DNA from: Isochrysis galbana
Taxonomy: Eukaryota > Haptophyta > Isochrysidales > Isochrysidaceae
DNA length: 64,000 bases
Assembly (NCBI GenBank): GCA_018136815.1
Contig: CM030941.1
Span: forward strand, 486,939-550,938
Direction of reading: 5' to 3'
Below the pieces are notes generated by a model. It did no database searches. It was not told the origin of the DNA and saw only the letters and a list, made by a program, of their open reading frames with translations. The position numbers were made by a program, and so were the translations under genes. Positions 52,772 to 64,000 of this stretch are shown one piece after another (within the stretch, counting starts at the first letter, position 1; each line of letters starts with the position of its first letter).

Positions 52772-55700
52772 TCATCGCCAAAAGTGAAGAACTCCGTCCA
52801 AGGAGCCGCTGATCAGGAAGCCGGACGAGTGAGCGCCGCTCCAAACGGCAGACGTCACCGCCGCTTGGCAATCACTTGTTGTTGGCCCAGGTTCCTTCTC
52901 CACATGTGCACCACCGTCAATTCCAGCCAATAGACCACCACTCCCCTCTCCTGCAGAGATCCCGCCGAACGCAACAGAGGGAACTACGCCTGGATTGGCC
53001 TCTTTGAGCACCGGTATCCCACTACCTGACAATCGTCGCCAAAATGCGCTGCCATTTCGTCGAGGGCCTCCAATCGAGACGCAAAGTGCCGACCCGACGG
53101 CAACTGGGCTATTTGCTTCGTCAATTTGTTGTGCGCTTTGCACCTCATCAACGTGAGCATGTACTGATTGTCGTGGCGGTGGGTCTGCTGCACCTGGTCG
53201 CCACACACGCACGACCCTATCCGTTGAAGCAGTGCAAATGGCTGTGCCATCTGATGCAGCAAGGATGGCTCGCACCTCCGCCGTGCCGCCATTGGTGCTC
53301 CATGTCGCGCTGGAACGTAACGAGCTCATTTCTGCACTAGCGGCGTCGACGGCGGTGGCTGTGGCTGAAGCTGTGTCATCGTCGGAGGCTGCCGTAGGTT
53401 GTAGAGCAACGGCGCACTTGGGGAGGGAGCCGGAGATGGTCCAGCCAGTAACGATGCCACCAGCGCCACCCAAAAAGATGAGTGGGCGTCCAGAGGCGTC
53501 GGCAGCAGAAGGGCGCGGGGAGTAAAATGACGTGCGATCGGGCGGGGATGTCGCATGGGCCATGGCACGGATCGAGATACATCCCGGCAGGCGCCAACTT
53601 GCGATACGTAAAGTGTAACGGATATCCCAGAGACATAGATTTCCAGTGGAGGACCCAGTCGCTATCCATGTTCCTGCACCTCCTGTGGTCCATGCCTGAG
53701 TGCGAGGAACAGGGATAAACCCGTTAGGAGAAAGGGTGCGCGCGCGCCGGGAAGGGGGGGGGGGGGGGGGGGCGACGTGTGCCCTTAGGTGTCGGCACAA
53801 TCTCAACTCGACTCACAGGCTCTTAAGACAAAATGCCGCCGCACCTGCATAAGCCCCAGCCTCTTTTCATGCTTTAGCACCCATGCATCTCTGTTGGCTC
53901 GCGTGTCAACCGCGCGTACATTCCCATCTTCCGTCGAAACAAGAATCAATCCAGCAGCCCCGTCAATAGAGCCGAGGCCCAGGAGTGACCCGCCCTCGGG
54001 TGCAAGGGGCAAACGAAAAGATGTGGCGACGGAGTCTCCGAGCCGGTCGATGGAGAGTATTGAAACACACTCGCTCCAACCTACTGCGCGCGCGTCAGCG
54101 CTGCTGTTGGCTGAGATTGCTTCCTGCCCCCTGGTGCGATCGAAAATGGCAAGAGCAACATCGCGTCCCCCGGCGCATGTTGCCATGGCACGAGACTCGA
54201 CATTTTGCGGGAAAGAGTGAGCGGCAACATGTTGTGCATGGTCGCGCTCGGCTTCTACAGAACGCAACGGCCACGCCTTGAGCGCCGCGCCACCTTTGCC
54301 AAGCGACAGCAGGGTATTCCCGTCTGCGGTAAGCGCGAGGGAGCGGACGCCATCTGCATGAGCTCGAATCTACACGGTGGGGAAATTGGGGGGGGGGGGG
54401 GGGGGGCAGCTCGGCGTGATGGGGTCGATTGCACACGGTTAAGTGACGCGTGGAAAAGGGCGCGAATGCGTGTAGTATCCGATGGCCTTAGGCCAGTAGA
54501 CCTATTCTCGGCCACGCACCTGCGCAACCAAAGCGCCACGGGGGCACCACGTCTGAAGCCCATCACCTCCACTCTCTCTTTCATGGGTGCGCGAGGAGGA
54601 AGGCACGCATGTTCCTGGAGGCCACCCCAAGTCAGAAGTGGCACGTTGACGTGCACTCGCCGCCCCATTGCTTGAGGACCTGCAACCGCCGTGTGAACCG
54701 CTCGCAGCGTCGCCGCTTTCGGCACGCATAGGCGATGAGCGACGCGTAGAGGTCGCAGCAGATGAGCGAAAAAAGGAACTGCCGGAACGCCCAAAGCTGT
54801 TGAGGCTGCATGCTGACCCTCCGGCAGTACTCATACTGGGAGCGGAGATGCTGTCGGCACCAACTCCATCATGAGTGGATGAGAAGGCCCCACCGCCTGC
54901 TCCTGTGCGTGCAACGAAGCTGTTTGAGTCGGCGCTTACTCGTGGGACAGTGAAGCTCCCAAAGTGATCGTGGAGGACAGAAACGGAGGGATGAGGAGCA
55001 GAGGTGTTAGGGATGCCCGCAGCTCTAGGTGTGCCGACCACGTCAGCTAGGTTGCCGTCGGCAGGCCCAGTCGAGGTTGGCCAGGGAGCTGATGGCGGAG
55101 GGACGAGGCGCTGCACTCTCACGCGGCGTGAAAGCTGTCGGTACGCCAGCAGTGCGGCGCCACCTCCACCGCCGTCGAGTTGAAGGAGGGCAGAGTTGTC
55201 CGTCTCCCACATGCGGACCTGCGTATAGGTTTTCGGGCAGGGCATGTGCGGGCGGGGCACTTGGTGCGCACGATATGGGAATGGACACGCGCATGAGATG
55301 CAGAAGACTGATAGCTCAGGCCGGGTGCTGGTGTCGAAACCACGCAGGGATGGAGGTTGGCGCCAGGCACTGCCCAACGGCTTCGGATGCAACAACGCCT
55401 TTACAAATTATGAGGGCGAGAGCACCTTTGCCAGCTTGACGACTGAGGCTGCACGGATGTATTCCCTCATTGCCTGCAACGTCACAGCCTCCTCATGGCT
55501 TATATCGTGGAGTGCGGAGAGGTCGAGCGGTGCCGAGGGAGGAGGCATCGGCAGCGGGCGGGGCGATTGTGATGCCGAAGGCATCGAGCCGACACCGCCG
55601 GTCTGGGGCAACCCCCTCAACGTCGCTTGGCTTGCTGTAGGAATTGTTGAATCGGCGCTCCCCTCCTCGGCAATGGCCGGCATTGTGTCGATGCCGTGTG

Positions 55701-58700
55701 GAGGAGATAGCGGACCACACGCTGTTGCACCGACGCTGCCCCCAACGACAAGGCCCACCCGAGATGAGCGTGCACTACGATCGGCGCTGCCAGCAACAGC
55801 ACGACAGACAGATGTGCCTGAACACCTTTCACGCGCTGGGTCTCCTCCCACTACATCCACAGATGCATCGGAGGACAGACACCTGCCACGTGGGCTGGTC
55901 CTGTCGAAGCCTTCGTCCCCACTTCGCAGGCTCAGGGCGCTGAGTCCCCCGTCAGTATCGTCGTCGGATGCATCGCTAAGCAGCAGCTCCACGGCCTCCG
56001 CATCGGCTCCACCACCGGCATCGTCAGCGGACGAAAGGGCCGTGCCAACATCTAGTGAATCGCTGTCGCCAAGGCGGCCGTACGCAGTGATGTTGGCGCC
56101 ACTTGATCCCGTCTCAGTTTCTGCTTGCTCGGCAGCGGCGGCTAGAGCACGGTCAAAGTTCAGACGGGAAGCCGGTGGACGGAGAGCGGCTTGTAAAGCG
56201 GCGGGGGTGAGGAATATGATAGGGTGGCGCAGGAAAGGACGGAGGAGGGGGCAAACTCGAGCGAAGACTTCTGCAGTGGAGAAGTGGGAAGAGAGGGTGG
56301 CAATGTAGCCCATGGTAGCGGAGCGAACCCAAGCGTTTGGATGACACAACAGCGGTGCCACTTTCACGGTGACCTGCGGGTCGATCGAGAGAGTCAGGTT
56401 GATGCCACTCAAGGGCCTCTAACTCGGTGTTCGATGAAGTTATGGATGAGTGCGCTCCCGTGCTTTGCTCGACGGGCTGGTGAACAAGTGTCCACAAGCA
56501 GACAAGGCGGCCAGTTGCCAGCCACGGTCCATGTACACACCTCTAGTAGCGAGCCCCTCGGATGGAGCCCAACCTCAGAAAGTCGACATAGTGACTCGAG
56601 AGCGGCACAGACGACTGGCTCATCCACGTCGGTCAGCGCCTGAGGTGGTTGGGACGGGTTGGAGCCATCGCCATCAAGACATTCCCGACATCAAGGCTCC
56701 GAAAAGTCAAGCTGGAGGTGAAGGTCACGCCCTTGTGGCAACGTTTGCCCGTGCACCCGGAGGCGACTGAGCGCGTGTATGCGTGTAGATCTCTCTACCT
56801 AATCCGTCGCCCCAATCCGTCTAGGTCGAACACACCTGCATAATACATGGCAGAATGAATGCCTGCAGACTGGCCCTGCCCACAAATGCGCAGACCCCGC
56901 CCACTCCTTCAAAAAAGGCGGCTCGAAGCGCTGGGTCGCGATCATTCAAAAAAGTAATCAACAACGGCAAGAGCATATCGTTCGTGGACTGACGACCAAG
57001 AAAAATGGCAAGAGACGTCACGCCAGAAAGAAGGGACCGCTTGACAGCGGCAGAGGAGTGAGCGTCGGTGAGGATGGCCACCGCGACGTGCGAGATCTGT
57101 GCAGCGGCGAGGGATATGCGGGTGATTCAGCGCATCCGCAGTTTCGGGATGCGAAACACCAAGCACCGGCATAACCACTGCACATCTTTGGACATAATCT
57201 AGCTGCGTGCCGCGATTTCACCTGCTCTTGCAGTGTCGCTAGCTCTGTATCAAACGAGCGCAGTGTGCTCGCCGCAACCGCATCGAGTCCATCGTGCTGG
57301 CCACACGCGACCGTGGGAGCCCCGGCCGCCTTGCTCCCGCTGTCGCAGCTTATTGTGGCCCCAACGACGAGCCCCGCCCCGCCATTGACAACGCCGCCAA
57401 CCCCAGTGCTAGTGGCACCGGCAGCACCGGATAAGGCTGAACTATTCGACCCTCCAGCATCGCCAGCGCCGGTATTGCTAGGCTTGCGCGATCCTGCGCT
57501 GGCACTGGAAGCTTGCTCAGTGATGGAAAGAGTTCGCACCCATTGAGCTGTCTCCAGAAAGCGCTTGGCTATAGTGGCAAGTTCACCCAAGCGAAGAGCA
57601 AGAGCACATCGGACAACGGATTCTACTCCATGAGGGGGGGGGGGGGTTCGTTTGTGAATTGGTCGTAGAGCTCCACGAACGAGCTCTCATACTTCCCCGC
57701 AATGGATGGGAAAGGGCTTACCACACCAGTACGAGCTGTAAGGGTTCCGCTGCCCATGTGGTCGGCAATTGAGCAAGCAGCTACAAATGTTGAAGCTCAC
57801 CTTGGTCAGTAGCGCAGCGCCCAACTGCGGGCAGCACATAATCGGGTAGAAGCCGTGTGTCTGCCGGCTGCAAAAAATTGACGGATGAAAGCAGGTCGAC
57901 TATGAGGTGAAGCGCCTCAGCCCTAGCCTGAGAGATGCACGGGATGAAGCGACGAGAGCGGTGATGGGAGTGCCTGGCTTTATGGTGCTCGACGGCTGGG
58001 TAGGCGCAGAGCAACAGGAGTGGTGAGTAGAAATGGCAGGGACCAGTAGTTCACTAGGCATGCTTGCGGTGAAGGTCGGGGAGTGAATGTGGCGATGGCG
58101 TCGATTCGTGTGCGGTAGCCGACGCACCGTGGGCAGAGGACTGGACAAGCACGTGACAAAGTATGGCAGCACTCGCTGCGTCTTAACTGAGTCCTCACAG
58201 AAGAGTGCAAGGCGGAGGAGAGTCCGCAACGTTCTCAAGAGAAGGGCTGGAGAGCGGATGGAGCGGATACATGCGCAGAAGGGGGCGACTGCGACCACCA
58301 GCGGAGAAGGGGAAGGCGAAGAGGCGGAGACGGAGGGGGGAGAGTGTGTTGCAGAAATGGCAGGCATCGACGTGACCAAATCGTTTTGTGAAGTGGGCGG
58401 TGACGCGCTAGGAGCTTCCGATGCTGCCTCCTTTCTCCAGAGCTCCTCGACTCGCGATAGATACGCAACCGCTCCTTTCTCCGCCCAGCCCAAATAACCG
58501 TTTCGACCTGACGCGCCGTCCTCACGATATGCCCCATCGCCTTTCTCCCTTGTTGCGAGGGAGGTTGCTGTGTCAACCCCCCAGTTGGGTGTGCCAACAT
58601 TCCTGAGCAGCGCGTCGGCCGCTCCGTCGGTATGCAGGCTCGAAGTTCTTGGGGCCATCTGGGCCAGGATTTCAGGAGCCGCATCGCAGAGACGAAGTGC

Positions 58701-60325
58701 CTGGCGCTCGCAGTCCAACAGGCGCAATGAAGCAAGGAAAGGGTGAATGTAGGAGTAGAAGGCCTGGACCAAGGTTGGACCAGGATCAGGTTAGGAGGGG
58801 TGCTACACACTCCCAAAGGTTTGGACTATTTTTGTGACACAAGTTGCAGTCTCAGGTACGACTCCCTCACCGTACTCACAAGGACCTTGTGAGGCCTCGT
58901 GCGCATTCAGTCTCCGCCACAACGCAAGGAGGGAATCGCTGCCTTGACACGCACCTCGGGCAGTGTGTCGCCTCGGAGCATTTCTAAGCATTCATTTGCC
59001 GTCGGCCGTTCCGAGGGATCACAGGCCGTCATGCCTCGCAGCACATCCTAGTATACCGTGGGTGGGAAGTTGCATCAGGGTGATTCCCACTTCTTGCGGC
59101 CTGGTGCCCCAAGGGCCAGAGGAGGGACCAACGTGTCGCCGGAGCGCGTGTTCAGAGCAGGAGTGCCATTCATCCAGATACCCGGAGGCCACGAGGCGAT
59201 GCTCACTTGCAACTTTGGCGGCTCGACTCGAGCGAGAAGTGCCGCCAGCTGTGCACTGCCTTCCCCTTTACGGTATCGCAGCAACTTAGGCAGGTCGAAG
59301 GCGGGGCCACACCTATACAAGTGGACGACGGACGGATGAGCACGAGGCCAAGGCAGTCCAAACATCCTTTTGGGATAGTAGAGAAGCGCCGTGGTTGTTA
59401 TCGGCCAGCAGATGTGGAACCGATATAGATGGGTAATTGACTCACTCGAGGAAGAGCTCCAGCAGCACGCATCCCGCGCTGAAGACGTCCATGCATGGCT
59501 GGAGGCCCGAGCTAGCCGTTGGGTGGTTGGCAAGCGGCCTCTCCCCAAACCGCTCTGGGGCGAGATAGCATGAGCGGCGTGTACCGCCACCGTCGAAGTA
59601 AAAGGAGAAGTCAGCCGGGTCGTCGGCAGGGAGCAGAGCCGGCTTGAAATTGCCTAAATCCGTCAGCTACGAGCGGGGGTTGAAGGGGCGCGGCGAAAGC
59701 GAGGGTGGAGTAGGGTGAAAAGGGAGCCGCTGGGCAGCCCGAAGTAGGTGTCACATGCCATCGACAGAGCCATGGATGGGGAGCAATATCCGCCCCTATG
59801 CATGCCTCGCCGGTGCAGCGGACGTTGGCGTGGGCACGGCCGGACCTGCAGCCAGCCAGCGGAAGTGAGCATGACATTCTCACCCTTGATGTCTCCATGG
59901 ACGACGCCTGCGCCATGGCACTGCGAGAGCGCCATGAGCAGCTGGAACCCGATCCACAGCTTCTCATGTGCCGTGAGAAAAGGTGGCGTGGCGATCCTCT
60001 CGAGGAGCGTGGAATGAAGGAATTGGCGCGCAAGGTAGGCGACGTGCTGTCCCTCTTTGAACCAGCGGAACGGCATCACGTTCGGCGCGGCGTCCACGCT
60101 CAGCCGAGAGCGAACCTCTGTGAGCATCTCCTCATACGCACTCAGCCGCTCGCTCGCGTCTCTCTTCACGTAGACCTTGACAACGAGGAGCTGGCCGTCC
60201 CCCATCGCACACTTGAGTGTCTTGACGAACCGGCCGCCGCCCAGCCGTTCGACGAATGCCAGCGACTGAAGCTCAGGCAGAGAAGTGTAGTCGGGAGGTA
60301 CTGCCGCGCCCAGCTGGTTGCCCAT
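52772..60325 (-). CDS. VPS15: VPS15/PIK3R4, regulatory kinase of the class III PI3-kinase (multi-exon)
   Basis: VPS15 anchors and activates VPS34 on endosomal and autophagic membranes. The protein starts MGNQLGAAVP, keeping the N-myristoylation Gly2. The kinase part shows VERLGGGRFVKTL, LLVVKVYVKRD, HGAGVVHGDIKGENVML, LTDLGNFKPAL (DFG position is DLG), YLAPERFGERPL, MDVFSAGCVLLELFLE, FDLPKLLRYRKG and DPSERPTANECL. HEAT-like repeats follow (DYVLPAVGRCATDQ; ITFLNDRDPALRAAFFEGV; PLLCHPNAWVRSATMGYIATL), then a roughly 300-residue Ser/Ala-rich linker. The C-terminal WD repeats include GALVAQVRAHADGVRSLAL, DAWVLKHEKRLGLM, GNLCLWDIRYTLRIASW, STDRVVRVWR and GSLDGVLHFWR. Order and end match human PIK3R4. 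There are a dozen or more introns. The start at 60325 is fixed by the MGNQ match. Confidence 0.93.
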
Positions 60326-60649
60326 CCCCGCCCGCTCGCGCCCCCCGGAGCGCGGGACGGCCACCTTTCTCTTTTACTTCACAACGCGGCCAGAGTCTAA
60401 TTCGAGTACATATTATACAAGTGTGGAGGGGACGGAAATAGCACTACCATCCACTCAGGCAAAACAAAAAGAAGGGAGAGATGGAGAACGCCCACGGCGA
60501 CGGGAGGCCGGTCCGCCCCTTCTCCCTCTCGCGGCTAACTACCTATTGTTATCATAGGGGTCAGTAGGGGAGCCTCGCGCCCCCCTCCCCCCGCTCCGGG
60601 CATTAACTCAAACTCAAGGCTCAAGGGAGTTCTAATGGCTAATGGCTAA
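60326..60649. other. VPS15 5' flank
   Basis: No pyrimidine tract adjoins this start, unlike five other genes. Nothing else is recognisable before the repeat at 60650. Confidence 0.4.
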
Positions 60650-61590
60650 GGGGAGAACGGATCACCGGGGGGGGGGGGGGGGGGGGGCACCGGACCATAT
60701 CTAAGCCCTTCACCCCTATCCCCCCAGTTGTGCACGGGGGGAGTCGCCTGATGGCGGGGGGGAGAACAACTAAGTTTATACTTGGTTGACCCATGGGGGG
60801 GCACGAGCCCCCCCCTCTCTCCACTCCTCCCCTGCCATGGGGGAGGAACCACCCATCCTCCTGGCACGCCTGATGGCTTGCCAGGAGGCCACTGCCCTAC
60901 TGACCCACTCCCTTCCCCACAGGCTCGCCCCATTCCCCCATCCTGGCCCCTCGTGACCAGCCCATCGCTCCAACCCCCCTCCCCCCCTGGTCGACAGGCA
61001 GACAGGTGCAGATTGGGGGCCCCAGAGGCTCAGGAGCGCCAGCGAGGGAGAGGCAGGGGAGACCAGGGCCCAGTCCCAGCCTCCTCTGCCCCCAGAGCTG
61101 GCCTCCATGAGCCTCCAGGGGTCGCCAGGGGCAGCTGCAGGCCTGCCGCAGGCGCGCCATCGCGCGTGCCGCAGGCCGCAGGAGAGGGGAGAGAGAGCGC
61201 GGAGAAGGGGGTGGGCGGAGCGAGAGCTCCGCTCACCGAAAAATAGGTAAGTCCCGCGCCTGTTTACAGGATAAGTCGGGGCTGAGACCGCCGCCCACTC
61301 GGAGACACAGGAGGAAGGGGGGGAATGATCACCGGGGGGGGGCGCGGGCCACCGGACCATATCTAAGCCCTTCACCCCTATCCCCCTAGTAGTGCACGGG
61401 GGGAGTCGCCTTATGGCGGGGGGAGAAGGGCCGGGGAAGTGGGGGTGTAGAAAGTTTCCTACGTGAGTAGAAAGTAGAGGGTCCACGGCCGCGTGTGCGG
61501 TGAGACTATTAAAAGGTTTATTTATTTATGATGGCGGGGGGAGAAGGGTCGCGGGAGTGGGGGTGTAGAAAGTTTGCTGCGACGTTGTGC
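60650..61590 (+). mobile_element. SINE-like copy E (60768-61528) inserted into an older copy
   Basis: Copy E begins with AACTAAGTTTATACTTGGTT (60768-60787) and ends ATTAAAAGGTTTATTTATTTA (about 61528). TGATGGCGGGGGGAGAA (with one G length difference) stands on both sides, at 60749 on and at 61529-61545. The outer flanks, 60650-60767 and 61546-61590, join up to give the same sequence that copy E itself carries at 61325-61475 (GATCACC, poly-G, CACCGGACCATATCTAAGCC, GTCGCC, then GAAGGG, GTGGGGGTGTAGAAAGTTT). So the host was another member of the family. Only 5' and 3' ends are conserved with copy G; no protein is encoded. Confidence 0.75.
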
Positions 61591-62003
61591 GTTGTGCCAC
61601 GAGCCTGGTTAACAGGAGAAAGTGTTCGCCTTCATTATTCATGCAATATTGGGAGGGGAGAGAGAGTGGAGAACGTGGAGTCGTAGCTGCTCTTGCAGCC
61701 CATGCTACCACGCCTGCGCGTGACTAAAGTAGTGAGAAGGTTGTACGCGCCCCGTGAGCATACGACCATGCTCTCCAAACGGAGAGCAACTCCAAAACTT
61801 AGGTCAAGCAAGATTGAAGTGACGAACACGCATCCCACAAATTCTACTCTTTCCAAGAAGTGTACTACACGCTCATCATCATGAGAAGCAGTGGGAGTGC
61901 AGGATTGCTTTGACCTCTCGTTTGTCGCAGCTACAGAAGCAATCCCCTTGACAAACTGGAGAAGGAGAAAAGCGAGAAGCATGCGTTGAGCACCAAGCGA
62001 CCC
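61591..62003. other. 3' flank of the SWIM-RING gene
   Basis: No recognisable gene. The adjoining minus-strand frame (61635-61982) has hydrophobic runs but no family resemblance. It probably includes the 3' UTR of the gene ending at 62004. Confidence 0.35.
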
Positions 62004-64000
62004 TCAGCCTCCACCCTTGCTTCGGCGGAGCCACCCGCTCATGATGGCCGCTGAGGGACAGCTTTCGGCCTTACTGATGGCGCCGCCTTGCATACGACTA
62101 CCGCTGCGCACCCTAGCAGAGCCGGGCTTCGGGTCGCCCCCACCGCGCCCGCCGCTAAGCGGCGTCATGCCCTCTGCACTTTTCGGTGAGCGTCCCATCA
62201 CAGCTGAGGGTCCTAGTACCATTTCCCGCTGCTCTCGTCGTTGCTGGTGAACTTGGAGCCATTCGCTGTAAGTAGACGTGTCCCTCGCGCGCGCGGTGGT
62301 AGGGAGCAGGCCACCGAGGTTTAAAAAGCCCTCGTTCAGTGCGGCACCGTCCTCCGTGGTGGTGCCTTCCTCCGGGCCCGCAAAGGCGGCTGTAGATGGC
62401 AGACACGGATCATCCGAGCGCCACGGTGCGCGGCATGCCGGACATGGCACGGATTGCAGCGCGCCCCGAGCGAAGGCCCAGCGGCGGATGCACGCGGCGT
62501 GGTAGTTGCGCCCGCAGCCATGAGCGCAGTATGACGTTGCGGGGCCGGACCGGGCTGAGATGGTAGGGACCGCCGATCCGCATCCGCTAGCCGCTTCTAC
62601 CTGCAGCGCTCCCGAAGCCGACGCCGACAATTCCTTTGAATCGCATAGCGCATCAGGACGCGACATGGCTTCGCTCACCATCTGCGCAATCTCTGCCTCT
62701 GGCGATTCAGCGGTGACTGGGTCGTAGCAGATCAGGCATGGCTCACTGTCGTTGTCGATTGGCCTGGGCTCCACCATCGGGAGCGCGAGGTCGACCGTTG
62801 CATCCCCACCGCTCAGTGGCAAGGCGGTGCCCCCCGATGTCGCGAGCGATTGGTTTTCAGCACCGGCTGCGGCGGCGTGACGCTCGTAGGCCCGGCGCAG
62901 CTCCACACTCGCTATGGCGTCCGTGGGCATCGCGCTCGCTGCCGGCCGATGGGCACTGCCGCGCCTGGTACCGTCGCGCGTCGGGTAGCCGCCGTCTACG
63001 GGCTCGCCTTCCATGGTAGTCCCCTCTATTACTGCCGGCGAATGGCCCGAGCCAGCCGCCGGTGAGGCACCTGCCGTGCACAGTTGTAGCCACGAGTCGC
63101 TCACGAGGACATGCGTGAGCTCCGTTGCAAGGAGTGCCTTTTGAAGCGGGAGAGTCGACTCACGCGAAACGCGCAGTACCTGAGCAGGACAAAGGCGCGC
63201 AAGGACGCGCCAACGTGGTAAGTAAGGGCAAGATGGGTTGAGCGCGAGCGATCGAGGACGGGCCGATTGGGTACCTTGCGCTTGTAAGGGCCCTTTCGGA
63301 CGCCGCGCGCACCTTGAAGTACACGAAGAGGAGGTGCTTGCATATGGCGGCACGCTCCGTGAAGTCGACGCACGTGCAGCTGGGGAATCGGCAGATGGTC
63401 GCATGGTAGACATTGCCTGCGCCAAGAAGGGACAAGCGGGCGTCAATACGAGGGACCAGAGGTGAGCGAGCACGGTGGCGTCCATACAATGTGCACGCCT
63501 TGCGCAGTGTGTGTGTGGTGACATCGCTGTGTTCTAGGCCGTGGTGGCGAGGGCTTCGGCAGGCGGTGTTCACCCGTGGAGCCAAGCACGGCGAACTGAT
63601 GCTTCAGGATGTGTCTGCCGCTCTCGCTGCGCTCGGAAAGGTCCCGCCGCTCGAGCAAGTAGAGCCGTTCGCTCAATGCTCGCTCGGCGCGCGCGCGCGA
63701 GGCTGCGGAGTGACGACGCTCTCTGGCCGCGCGCTTCTCGCCACCCGTCGGGACGCCTGTTCCGCTGTCGCCGGATTCATTGCCTCCGTTATTCCCAACC
63801 GAGCCCGCACCGGCAGCCTCACCACACTTGGCGGAGGCGTTGCAACGGGCGGCAGCAGTGATTGCGGCGGCGGTAGGCGGCGGCGGCGGTGTGGGCAATC
63901 GTCCGGCGCGCAGGGCAAGCGATCGCTTCGAAACGAACGACTCGTGGACGACGCGCGCGGATGGGCATAGAGACGTCGGGACCGATCCGGGCTCCGCTCC
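62004..64000 (-). CDS. SWIM zinc finger plus RING-type E3 ubiquitin ligase-like protein (5' end beyond window)
   Basis: The upstream exon runs from the window edge through ARVVHESFVSKRSLALRAG and a charged helix to FAVLGSTG. A canonical intron (ACGG|gtgaac ... gcag|GCAATG) restores FAVLGSTGNVYHATICRF. The SWIM finger is CTCVDFTERAAICKHLLFV (C-x-C...C-x-H). A second intron follows the segment FKVR. After VSRESTLPLQKALLATEL comes a RING-like domain: EPCLICYDPV, about 70 intervening residues, then CAHGCGRNYHAACIRRW and CPACRAPW. SWIM and RING together resemble ZSWIM2-type ubiquitin ligases. The long insertion inside the RING is unusual. A disordered, basic tail ends RRSKGGG. No start codon in the right frame is visible inside the window. 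Confidence 0.75.

Noticed and set aside
60650-61430. LTR retrotransposon suggested by roughly 100-bp direct repeats at 60650 and 61325
   Set aside because: The direct repeats are explained by one SINE-like copy sitting inside another; there is no primer-binding site, polypurine tract or coding region between them.
60776-61486. 236-codon minus-strand frame
   Set aside because: It lies wholly inside the SINE-like copy and is a GC-rich composition frame repeated in the other copies with frameshifts.
63790-63968. ATG at 63968 as the start of the SWIM-RING gene
   Set aside because: It is out of frame with the FAVLGSTG exon; the correct frame stays open to the window edge without an ATG.

Overview
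This is a GC-rich, intron-bearing nuclear window from a unicellular eukaryote. The best guess is an alga with a complex plastid, and a haptophyte fits. The grounds are ribonuclease-inhibitor-like LRR debris, proline-rich SPPPP minisatellites, two proteins with hydrophobic N-termini that look like signal/plastid presequences, phase-consistent short introns, and a glutamate decarboxylase beside conserved eukaryotic housekeeping genes. Taxonomy is inference; gene identities rest on alignment by eye to known families. No tRNA, rRNA, CRISPR or bacterial-type operon was seen.

Layout. 1-3555: decayed sequence with an LRR fragment, a Cys-rich ORF and a dispersed repeat. 3814-9019 (+): WDHD1/CTF4 replisome hub. 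9020-10400: mobile-looking repeats. 10404-12602 (+): an intronless SAM-acidic-TPR protein. 14436-15611 (-): a UbiA/MenA-like prenyltransferase. 15761-18635: repeats. 18636-24712 (-): a long gene that appears to join a coiled-coil N-terminus, an IQ motif, an EcKinase/APH-type kinase fold and a disordered tail. 24771-27898: nested insertions of a SINE-like family. 27899-32046 (-): ORC4 with a very long N-terminus and degenerate Walker motifs. 32846-34474 (-): mRNA cap N7-methyltransferase, separated by a 186-bp minisatellite from an ERV/ALR-like exon (+). 35659-36903 (+): MYB repeat units broken by in-frame stops. 36893-39273: pieces of a LINE around an AT-rich orphan gene. 39448-39945: a 205-bp tandem repeat. 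41061-43993 (+): glutamate decarboxylase, containing a 100-N assembly gap. 46245-47857 (-): IAH1-like SGNH esterase. 48127-48589: a MITE with TA target duplication. 49646-50990 (-): LON-domain protein. 52772-60325 (-): VPS15/PIK3R4. 60650-61590: a SINE-like element inserted into an older copy of itself. 62004-64000 (-): SWIM plus RING E3-ligase-like protein running off the window.

Themes. Two replication proteins (CTF4 and ORC4) lie about 19 kb apart, but nothing suggests co-regulation. Five genes have long pyrimidine tracts on the sense strand directly before the ATG, which suggests a shared core-promoter style. The space between genes is dominated by one modular SINE-like family. It has a 20-bp palindromic start (AACTAAGTTTATACTTAGTT), AT-rich tails and 14-18 bp target duplications, and it is the best-supported undescribed structure here.
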